Of a DNA stretch of 37,609 nucleotides, positions 31,579-37,609 are shown piece after piece; position 1 is the first letter of the stretch, and each line of letters begins with the position of its first letter. A program made the translations under genes and the position numbers. Origin of the DNA: Nitrososphaerales archaeon (GTDB lineage: Archaea > Thermoproteota > Nitrososphaeria > Nitrososphaerales > JACPRH01); assembly GCA_030754585.1 (NCBI GenBank), contig JASMAB010000005.1, positions 1-37,609 of the forward strand, read 5' to 3'. The notes below the pieces were generated by a model. The model was not told where the DNA came from. It worked only from the letters and a program-made list of their open reading frames with translations, and searched no databases.

Positions 31579-32664
31579 TTGACAATTCCGCTAAAGCCAC
31601 GAAGTGAGGTTAGGCTAGCTGGAAACAGGCATGAGATGGAGCTCCCAAAAAGAATACTTGTGGGTAATGGTGTAGTAAAGGAGCTAGGTAGTTTTCTAGA
31701 TAATCTTAGGTGCCAAGCGGTACATATAGTAACTGGTCCCCATATTATTGCAAAAGTTAAGAAGCCCATTGAAATAATCCTATCCACAAATGGATTCACG
31801 GTTCATTGGTCAGAGATTCATATTGCTGACATGAAGACGATTCAAAAAATCGTTGAATCTATTGATAAAAATGTCGATATCATGATTGGATTTGGTGGAG
31901 GAAAGACGGTTGATGTTGCAAAACTTGCCGCATTTAACATGAATCTGCCCTACCTTAGTATCCCTACAAGTGCATCTCATGATGGTATATCAAGCCCTTT
32001 CGCATCAATAAAGGGGTCAGATCGTCCATACTCAATTGTAGCCAATCCCCCACTAGGGATAATTGCTGACCTTGACATTATAGGTGATGCGCCTATTAGA
32101 CTTCTGGCAAGCGGGTGTGGAGATTTGATTGGTAAAGTTACAGCTGTTAAAGATTGGGAAATAGAGCGAACTGATAAAGGATCATACTTTGGAAAATATG
32201 CTGCAAGTCTCGCACGTCTTAGTGCAGACATAATAATTGAAGAGGCAAAGAATATAGGAGAAGGAAAGAAGGATAGTGTTCGAGATGTTATTGAAGCTCT
32301 CTTAAGTGCTGGAGTAGCCGCTGGTATTGCCGGTAGTAGTCGACCGTGTAGTGGCTCTGAACATCTTTTTGCACATGCTTTGGATATTCAAGGAAAGAAT
32401 GATGGTTTGCATGGTGAAAAGGTAGGGTTAGGAACCATACTTATGGCCAAGCTTCAAGGGATTAATTGGGAAAAAATAGTGAAAGCCCTTGAAGATATTC
32501 ATGCTCCTACTAAAGGAAAAGATATTGGGCTTGAGGATAAAAGAATAGTAAAAGCAATACTGCAAGCAAAAAAAATTAGACCTGACCGTCACACCATTCT
32601 TGGGCGCATAAATTTAGATGAGCAGTCAGCTTTTAACCTAGCACGGTCAACAAATGTGATATGA
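31579..32664 (+). CDS. egsA: sn-glycerol-1-phosphate dehydrogenase
   Basis: A 361-aa NAD(P)-dependent enzyme that reduces dihydroxyacetone phosphate to glycerol-1-phosphate, the first step of archaeal membrane lipids. GFGGGKTVDVAKLAAF is the nucleotide-binding motif; PTSASHDGISSP, GSEHLFAHAL and HGEKVGLG carry the zinc-ligand region. The frame starts at TTG 31579; ATG 31636 (MELPKRILVG) is an alternative that would remove 19 residues. The stop overlaps the UPF0179 start by four bases (ATGA). Confidence 0.95.
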   Translation: MTIPLKPRSEVRLAGNRHEMELPKRILVGNGVVKELGSFLDNLRCQAVHIVTGPHIIAKVKKPIEIILSTNGFTVHWSEIHIADMKTIQKIVESIDKNVDIMIGFGGGKTVDVAKLAAFNMNLPYLSIPTSASHDGISSPFASIKGSDRPYSIVANPPLGIIADLDIIGDAPIRLLASGCGDLIGKVTAVKDWEIERTDKGSYFGKYAASLARLSADIIIEEAKNIGEGKKDSVRDVIEALLSAGVAAGIAGSSRPCSGSEHLFAHALDIQGKNDGLHGEKVGLGTILMAKLQGINWEKIVKALEDIHAPTKGKDIGLEDKRIVKAILQAKKIRPDRHTILGRINLDEQSAFNLARSTNVI

Positions 32665-33101
32665 ACTCCAAACTGATATACACCATCCTCAATGAATCCT
32701 TAGCAAAACCCGGATTTACTTTTCAATTTCTCGGTGAAGCTGAAACCTGCAGATCTTGTTCTTCGCGTAAAGCTTGTCTTGGACGGCTTGAAATAGAAGA
32801 GTTTTACTCCGTAACCGACGTTAGGAAGAATAAGATTGAATGTAAATTATTAGAAGAAAGAGCGGTTGTGGTTCAAGTAAAGCCACAACTAAGAAATTTG
32901 GCAGTAAATAGCAGTTCCGCAGTTGCAGGTACTACAATACTTGTTGGAGAAGCTGATGGTGTCCCATGCCGGGATAATTGTCTCTGTCTCCCAAGCAATG
33001 TTAGGGTAGGTAAATATTACGTTATAAAGAGATTGATTAAGAAGACTTGCGATTGCCCTGTTTACGCTTCTCGGTCTTTGGTAGAGGTTGAGCCTTCTTA
33101 G
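32661..33101 (+). CDS. UPF0179 family protein
   Basis: A 146-aa archaeal UPF0179 protein. N-terminal FLGEAETCRSCSSRKACLG provides a Cys cluster (about C30, C33, C39), a middle region has VRKNKIECKLLEERAVVVQV, and the C-terminal half has further Cys (VPCRDNCLCLP, KTCDCPVY), suggesting metal or Fe-S binding. Function is unknown. It is coupled to egsA by ATGA overlap; its last 65 bases overlap the 3' end of the FKBP gene on the other strand. Confidence 0.85.
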   Translation: MNSKLIYTILNESLAKPGFTFQFLGEAETCRSCSSRKACLGRLEIEEFYSVTDVRKNKIECKLLEERAVVVQVKPQLRNLAVNSSSAVAGTTILVGEADGVPCRDNCLCLPSNVRVGKYYVIKRLIKKTCDCPVYASRSLVEVEPS

Positions 33102-33855
33102 TATTCACTTTCCTCTTTGGGGTGTTCTTAGGTTTCTTAGGTTTCTTAGGTTTCTTAGGTTTCTTAGGTTTCTTAGGTTTTTGAGATTCATATATTTCTA
33201 AATATGTTACTTTATTTACATTACCAACATATTTGAATATATCAGTAGAAGCCGCCTTTTTTATTATTTGAAGTCCTTCAGTAAGATAAGCTTCTTTAGG
33301 AATGCTAATGGTTAGTTCGTCATTCTTAATGATAAGAGAAACTTTCCCTTCTTCTACTGGTAACCTCCTACGTAGTAGTGACATAGACTTTTCATATGCG
33401 GTTGTTAGCTCTTTAGATATTTTGAAATCATAAGTTAATACTTTACCTGCATATTTATGGTTGAAATCTATCTGAGCCCTTCCTGACCCTATGAATCTAA
33501 TAAGACCTATCCTATTATCTATCTCAACTTCATCACCCACTCTGAGCTCTGCAGCCTTCTCACCAAGCTTCCTCAAAGGTATTCGTCTAACCTTATTGGG
33601 GTCTCTCTCACCAAAGGCTTTTTCTGGGTGTATGTCAAGAACTACTCTCTTGTTGATCTTTGCAGAAATTATTGCTTCATCTAGGCCTTTCAGAACCCAT
33701 TCTTCGCCTACTGATACTAATCTTGGCTCATATTTCTTAGATTCATCAAAAACCCCGAACTTCTTTGCATCTGCCGCTACGGTGGTTTCTATAATCTCGC
33801 CAGTATCTTTAACCCTTCCAGATAAATCAATAAGTATCAGCGTACCTTTATCCAA
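33037..33855 (-). CDS. FKBP-type peptidyl-prolyl isomerase with Lys/Pro-rich tail
   Basis: 272 aa. The N-terminal part is a SlyD-like archaeal FKBP with its insert-in-flap chaperone domain (VLKGLDEAIISAK; HPEKAFGERDPNKVRRIPL; FNHKYAGKVLTYDFKI), followed by the extra C-terminal domain of long archaeal FKBPs. A basic tail of about 50 residues ends the protein, built from six KPK units then KKAQPLPKTEKRKQGNRKSS. The tail may bind nucleic acid or the ribosome (inference). The start is TTG 33855 with GGAG nine bases upstream. The tail coding region overlaps UPF0179 antisense by 65 bases. Confidence 0.9.
   Translation of the reverse strand: MDKGTLILIDLSGRVKDTGEIIETTVAADAKKFGVFDESKKYEPRLVSVGEEWVLKGLDEAIISAKINKRVVLDIHPEKAFGERDPNKVRRIPLRKLGEKAAELRVGDEVEIDNRIGLIRFIGSGRAQIDFNHKYAGKVLTYDFKISKELTTAYEKSMSLLRRRLPVEEGKVSLIIKNDELTISIPKEAYLTEGLQIIKKAASTDIFKYVGNVNKVTYLEIYESQKPKKPKKPKKPKKPKKPKNTPKRKVNTKKAQPLPKTEKRKQGNRKSS
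33125..33178. repeat. Six perfect 9-bp tandem repeats inside the FKBP gene
   Basis: TTCTTAGGT occurs six times head to tail without a mismatch; on the coding strand each copy gives Lys-Pro-Lys in the isomerase tail. Identity at third codon positions shows recent copy-number expansion rather than protein-level selection alone. Confidence 0.95.
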
Positions 33856-33953
33856 CTATAATTTCTCCAATTCATCAACACTGAATTCGAAGCCCGTAAA
33901 AACCTTGCGCCACTTCCTTTATTCCCGTTTTTCCAGGAAACTAATTACTCTGC

Positions 33954-35102
33954 CTATAGGTCTCGTAACTTTGTTCTTGCAATTTCAACAGGGTCCTCAC
34001 TTCTAGTTTTACCCACCAAGGAACTAAGGGTATCATTTACAGCCGAAACGGTTGTAACTACGTGGTACCGATGCACTTCACCCAATGAACCTATCCTGAA
34101 TAATTTACCTTTGTAAGGTCCAAACCCTCCTGCAATAACTACCCTGTAGTCTTTATCTAACATACCTCTGAACTGTTTGTCATCTACTCCTTCAGGATAG
34201 TTAACAGATATGATTGTATTAGATCTTACCTCCTCAACCGCGAAGAGTTTAAGCCCCATAGCTGTAAATGAGGAATAGAATGCATCGGCACATAACTTAT
34301 GTCTTTGTATCCTTTGGTTCAATCCCTCCTCTAAAGCCATATTCAGCGCTTCATCCAATGCATAGTATAGTGAAAGTGCCGGTGTAAACGGTGTCTGGCC
34401 TATTTCAGCATATTTTAGATGCCTAGCGATGTTAAAGTAAAGTCGCGAAGGTGGATTATCAATAATATACTTCTTCGCCTTTTTGCTGACTGACACCATC
34501 GCAAGACCAGGAGGTGCTGCAAGACTTTTCTGACTCCCTGTAGCAACAATGTCGGCACCTATCCTATCCACTGGAATATCATCTGCTGTAAGATTAGAAA
34601 CCGAATCTAATATCAGAAAGCTTCCATACTTTGCTGCAAGATCACCTGCTTCCTTTAACCATTTAAACATGGTTCCGGTTGACGTTTCATTTGTAATAAT
34701 AACAAGTGCCTTTACATCCTTATTTTTTTCAAACGCCTCTTCCAATTGATCTATCCTAGGAACATCTCCAAACGGGGCTTCAACCTTAATCGCCACTCCA
34801 CCAGAGGCCTCAACAAGGAGCGCCGCCCTTTCACCAAACTCACCAAAAACAGTTACGATCGTTTTGTCGCCTTTTCTCACAATGTTGGTGATTGCGGCCT
34901 CTACGGCACCAGTACCTGATGATGAGAAAACGATCACGTCACCAGATGTCTGGTAAACCTGTTTTGACTTTTCAACTATGTTTTTCATGAGATAAGCAAA
35001 ATCGGGAGTTCTATGACCCATTAAAGGAGTCAGCATTGCGTTCATAATTCGCTCAGGTACATTTGTAGGACCTGGAAGCATAAGCAGTTTTTTTGGGTTC
35101 AT
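33954..35102 (-). CDS. Class V aminotransferase (serine/alanine-glyoxylate type)
   Basis: 382 aa. LMLPGPTNVPERIM opens the protein as in serine-pyruvate and alanine-glyoxylate aminotransferases; the PLP lysine is in ATGSQKSLAAPPGLAM (about residue 194), and SSSGTGAVEAA contacts the cofactor phosphate. Likely reaction is amino transfer from Ser or Ala to glyoxylate or a related 2-oxoacid; the substrate cannot be fixed. A frame from TTG 35120 exists, but ATG 35102 follows GGGAG at good spacing and matches the family start. Confidence 0.92.
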   Translation of the reverse strand: MNPKKLLMLPGPTNVPERIMNAMLTPLMGHRTPDFAYLMKNIVEKSKQVYQTSGDVIVFSSSGTGAVEAAITNIVRKGDKTIVTVFGEFGERAALLVEASGGVAIKVEAPFGDVPRIDQLEEAFEKNKDVKALVIITNETSTGTMFKWLKEAGDLAAKYGSFLILDSVSNLTADDIPVDRIGADIVATGSQKSLAAPPGLAMVSVSKKAKKYIIDNPPSRLYFNIARHLKYAEIGQTPFTPALSLYYALDEALNMALEEGLNQRIQRHKLCADAFYSSFTAMGLKLFAVEEVRSNTIISVNYPEGVDDKQFRGMLDKDYRVVIAGGFGPYKGKLFRIGSLGEVHRYHVVTTVSAVNDTLSSLVGKTRSEDPVEIARTKLRDL

Positions 35103-35232
35103 TATCTTATAGACTCCCAAGGGAGAGTATTGTAAACTTTGCTACTAGTTGAGAGTTTAACAATAATACCTGCCTATTCCGTAAAACATTTCAAGCCGTG
35201 TTATAAACTGAGGTTCTTAGGAAGATGAAGAA

Positions 35233-35766
35233 TTGTTGAATAGAGGATTATTTGTTGGGAGGTTCCAACCTTTTCATCATGGTCACCTTAATGCTATTAA
35301 ATATGTTTTAGAGCATGTAGAAGAACTTATTTTGGTTGTGGGAAGTGCACAATATAGTCATGACTCAATTAATCCATTCACTGTAGGTGAGAGAATGTAT
35401 ATGATGCGACTTGCATTGAAAGAATCTCAAATAGATCCTGCCAGACATATTATAGTACCCGTTCCTGATGTCACTTTGCATTCTACATGGTTTTCTAACC
35501 TCCAATCATATGTTCCACGGTTCGAAGTTGTTTATTCCAATGAACCCCTAACTTGCCGTCTCGCAAAAGAAGCTGGATACAGAGTTGAATATGTTCCTCT
35601 TTTTAAGCGTGATAGATATTGGGCCACAGAAATCAGGAAAAGAATGTTGTCTGGAGGTAATTGGAAAGAACTGGTCCCAAAAAGTGTAGCTGAATTCATA
35701 AAGCTTCAAGATGGAGTTCAAAGAATCAAAGATTTAGCACAGACAGATGTTACGATTAACGACTAG
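35233..35766 (+). CDS. nadM: Nicotinamide-nucleotide adenylyltransferase (archaeal NadM)
   Basis: 177 aa. GRFQPFHHGH (residues 9-18) carries the HxGH nucleotidyltransferase signature and WATEIRKRML the second motif (SxTxxR type), as in archaeal NadM. It makes NAD+ from NMN and ATP, the step before NAD kinase, whose gene is also in the window. The start is TTG 35233 (AGGAAG upstream); the ATG at 35225 is out of frame. It is divergent from the aminotransferase gene. Confidence 0.94.
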   Translation: MLNRGLFVGRFQPFHHGHLNAIKYVLEHVEELILVVGSAQYSHDSINPFTVGERMYMMRLALKESQIDPARHIIVPVPDVTLHSTWFSNLQSYVPRFEVVYSNEPLTCRLAKEAGYRVEYVPLFKRDRYWATEIRKRMLSGGNWKELVPKSVAEFIKLQDGVQRIKDLAQTDVTIND

Positions 35767-35819
35767 CACAATCATTTAATTTGTCATTTGGAAAACAAAG
35801 TTTTTCAGGAATGATTTAG

Positions 35820-36881
35820 TTGAACGAGCCTCAATTCTTTGAAATAGATGGATCGTACGGAGAGGGGGGAGGACAGATTCTTCGTACGTCAATTACTCTC
35901 TCATTAATCCTGAATAAGCCTATTAAGGTTAAGAACATAAGAGCCAAACGAAATATTCCAGGATTAAAACCTCAACATATCACTGCAGTAAAGCTTCTTG
36001 CAGATATGTGTGGTGCTGAGGTTCAGAACCTTCAGTTAGGAGCAAGTTGGGTGACTTTTAATCCAGGAGAGAAACCACAACCATCACTTAAATTTGATGT
36101 AGGAACCGCGGGTAGTATCTCACTTATCTTGATTGCTGCTGTACCAGCTGCTAGTCTAAATGGAGTGGGCTGCGAACTTGAACTCAAAGGAGGTACAGAT
36201 GTTAAGTGGAGCCCAACCATTGACTACTTTAGGTATGTAGTATTACCTGCTTTCAAGCTCTTGGGTATAAATTGTACAATAGATGTGATTAAAAGAGGAT
36301 ATTTCCCTCGAGGAGGAGGAATAGTGAAAGCATACATCAAACCTTTAAAGAAACTTAAACCTCAACAAATAGTTTCTAGAAGTACTTCTCCAATATCTGG
36401 AATAAGCATCTGCTCAAATCTTCCTAAAGATGTCGCTGAGAGACAGATGAGAACAGCCCTAGACAGATTATATTCACAAAATGTGAGTTGGGGCGATATT
36501 ATGATAGATGTAACGGATGCCATTTCACCCGGTTCGTCTATTACTCTCTTCTCTGTTTCTAAAGGGTCTTTCTTGGGTGCAGATAATGTAGGTGAGCAAG
36601 GGAAACCTGCTGGGAAGGTGGGGAAACAGGTTGCTCATCTCTTCTTGAAGGAGTATTTCTCAGAAGCTCCGATTGACAGATATATGGGAGATATACTTGT
36701 CACACCTCTGTTTCTTGCAGCTGGAGAATCAAAGTTCAAAGTATCAACATTAACTCCGCACATACGTACTAACCTTCATGTTGCAAGTCTTCTAACTGGA
36801 CGTAAGTACTACTTCGAAATGCACAAAAATGAAACTACCACCATAACCATAGAACCTAATTCAATTAGGCCGATGGAATAA
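35820..36881 (+). CDS. rtcA: RNA 3'-terminal phosphate cyclase
   Basis: 353 aa. DGSYGEGGGQILRTSITLS at the start, GTAGSISLI near 100, YFPRGGG near 162 and HLFLKEYF near 275 with the catalytic His context in C-terminal DRYMGDILVTPLFLAAG are RtcA features. It uses ATP to convert 3'-phosphate ends into 2',3'-cyclic phosphates. The link to tRNA splicing is attractive given the many introns here but is inference. The start is TTG 35820, 53 bases after nadM. Confidence 0.94.
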   Translation: MNEPQFFEIDGSYGEGGGQILRTSITLSLILNKPIKVKNIRAKRNIPGLKPQHITAVKLLADMCGAEVQNLQLGASWVTFNPGEKPQPSLKFDVGTAGSISLILIAAVPAASLNGVGCELELKGGTDVKWSPTIDYFRYVVLPAFKLLGINCTIDVIKRGYFPRGGGIVKAYIKPLKKLKPQQIVSRSTSPISGISICSNLPKDVAERQMRTALDRLYSQNVSWGDIMIDVTDAISPGSSITLFSVSKGSFLGADNVGEQGKPAGKVGKQVAHLFLKEYFSEAPIDRYMGDILVTPLFLAAGESKFKVSTLTPHIRTNLHVASLLTGRKYYFEMHKNETTTITIEPNSIRPME

Positions 36882-36935
36882 AGTTGCAATGTACAAAGGA
36901 AGTGCTTTTCTTTTCTAATGTGTTATCTATTCTTC

Positions 36936-37274
36936 CTAGATAGCGTAATCGCCACTTTCGCCTGTTCTTATTTTGATTAGATCATCCATTGGAAGAATCA
37001 TTATCTTACCGTCTCCAACATTCCCTGTATAAGCAGTCTTTTTAATTAATTCTACAACTTTTTCGGTATGATTGTCACTAACCATCAATTCAATTTTTGT
37101 CTTGGGCAGAAGATCAACATTGTATGGTCTTCCTCTAAACTGAAGCTCCAAACCTTTCTGATTCCCTTTTCCTCGAACTTCGTACACAGTTATACCAGGA
37201 ATATCTGCTTCGAGAAGAGCTTTCCTGACCTCATTCAGCTTTTCTCCTCGGATAATGGCTTCAATTTTCTTCAT
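36936..37274 (-). CDS. glnK: PII signal-transduction protein (GlnK/GlnB type)
   Basis: A 112-aa canonical PII. The T-loop is GKGNQKGLELQFRGRPYNVD with Tyr51 kept and residue 46 Phe instead of Tyr; GDGKIMILPMDDLIKIRTGE is the conserved ATP-binding C-terminal motif. It senses ATP/ADP and 2-oxoglutarate and regulates ammonium transport or nitrogen enzymes. No amtB or glnA is in the window. ATG 37274 abuts the stop of the upstream PII-like gene, so the two are translated together. Confidence 0.95.
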   Translation of the reverse strand: MKKIEAIIRGEKLNEVRKALLEADIPGITVYEVRGKGNQKGLELQFRGRPYNVDLLPKTKIELMVSDNHTEKVVELIKKTAYTGNVGDGKIMILPMDDLIKIRTGESGDYAI

Positions 37275-37609
37275 TCAAACCACTTCTTCAGTTCTCCTCA
37301 CGAGAACTTCAACTCTTTCTTCCATTATTTTATTCATTGTAATCTCATCAACTTCCGTTATATAGATCATGTTTTCATCATCTTTAGATGCGTTCTTAAT
37401 AATATTGATAACCCTACTTATATCATTATTCTCTACAATTACCTTCATTTGTATGATACGTTCATAGATTTCTCTATATTCCTGTCCACGCCACATCTTC
37501 TTTTCACCTTTTTGATGACTTCTACCTTTACCCTCGAAATATGTAAGATTGGAGAAACCTGCTTTGGTTAATGCATTCAAAACTGAATTAAGACTGTTTG
37601 GAGAAACCG
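37275..37609 (-). CDS. Divergent PII-like protein, 5' end cut by window
   Basis: The frame is open to the window edge, reading SPNSLNSVLNALTKAGFSN, which aligns with PII residues ~9-27; the first few residues lie outside. The T-loop region GRSHQKGEKKMWRGQEYREIY keeps the EY pair. The rest departs from PII: the LPK after the T-loop is missing, and the GDGKI ATP-binding segment is replaced by DENMIYI. The tail is acidic/basic (EERVEVLVRRTEEVV). It may form mixed trimers with its neighbour or bind another ligand; both are inference. Confidence 0.8.
   Translation of the reverse strand, partial: VSPNSLNSVLNALTKAGFSNLTYFEGKGRSHQKGEKKMWRGQEYREIYERIIQMKVIVENNDISRVINIIKNASKDDENMIYITEVDEITMNKIMEERVEVLVRRTEEVV

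Noticed and set aside
33125-33178. CRISPR array
   Set aside because: The repeat is 9 bases, head to tail without spacers and inside a coding frame; no cas genes are present.
35103-35120. Six-residue N-terminal extension of the aminotransferase from TTG 35120
   Set aside because: ATG 35102 has a GGGAG at good spacing, and the family begins close to MNPKKLLMLPGPT.

Overview
This AT-rich window is archaeal. It carries sn-glycerol-1-phosphate dehydrogenase (archaeal lipids), aIF5A, aIF6, Spt5, SecE, prefoldin alpha, the archaeal stalk proteins L10 and L12, an archaeal/plant-type D-aminoacyl-tRNA deacylase, Nob1, UPF0179, a Sulfolobus-like zinc ferredoxin and tRNAs with bulge-helix-bulge introns, several at non-canonical sites. 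Multi-intron tRNAs, the zinc ferredoxin, the siroheme reductase and a short L10 point to Thermoproteota sensu lato, most likely a Nitrososphaeria (Thaumarchaeota) relative. No ammonia-oxidation gene is present, so the exact group is an inference. About a third of the genes appear to start with TTG.

Layout. 1-4.2 kb: a truncated M24 peptidase, aIF5A divergent from NAD kinase, then Nob1-MoaE. 3.4-5.9 kb (minus): a siroheme nitrite/sulfite reductase, an unlisted 59-aa protein and a tandem-rhodanese sulfurtransferase, all overlapping and so probably one assimilatory unit. 6.1-9.9 kb: two membrane-anchored extracellular beta-propeller proteins around tRNA-Ala(GGC), then a dual-specificity phosphatase. 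9.9-13.5 kb: gene-poor, with three intron-bearing tRNAs (Ala-UGC, Gln-UUG with three introns, Thr-CGU with a 12-nt intron), a 42-aa zinc-finger protein, a DUF454 membrane protein, a zinc ferredoxin, a broken rubrerythrin, and a DtxR regulator behind a 47-aa FTR1-like peptide and a clear DtxR-box palindrome. 13.5-19.2 kb: alaS-leuS operon.

19.3-27.1 kb: translation/secretion cluster secE-spt5-rpl11-carA-carB-rpl1-rpl10 on the minus strand. carAB sits between rpl11 and rpl1, and rpl12 has been separated onto the plus strand, tail-to-tail with rpl10. 27.2-31.4 kb: dtdA-ogt on plus; aif6, pfdA, ftsY and argF on minus. 31.6-37.6 kb: egsA-UPF0179, an FKBP isomerase with a repeat-built Lys/Pro tail whose gene overlaps UPF0179 antisense, a class V aminotransferase, nadM-rtcA, and a tandem pair of PII-family genes, one canonical and one divergent and cut by the window edge.

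Most of the window is housekeeping. The unusual content is RNA processing (five tRNA introns in three genes, with copies of the tRNA 5' end in two leaders), small genes missed by length cut-offs (59, 55, 47 and 42 aa), an iron/oxidative-stress patch with two decayed or truncated genes, and rearrangement of the ribosomal stalk operon. No insertion sequence, CRISPR array, rRNA or prophage was seen.
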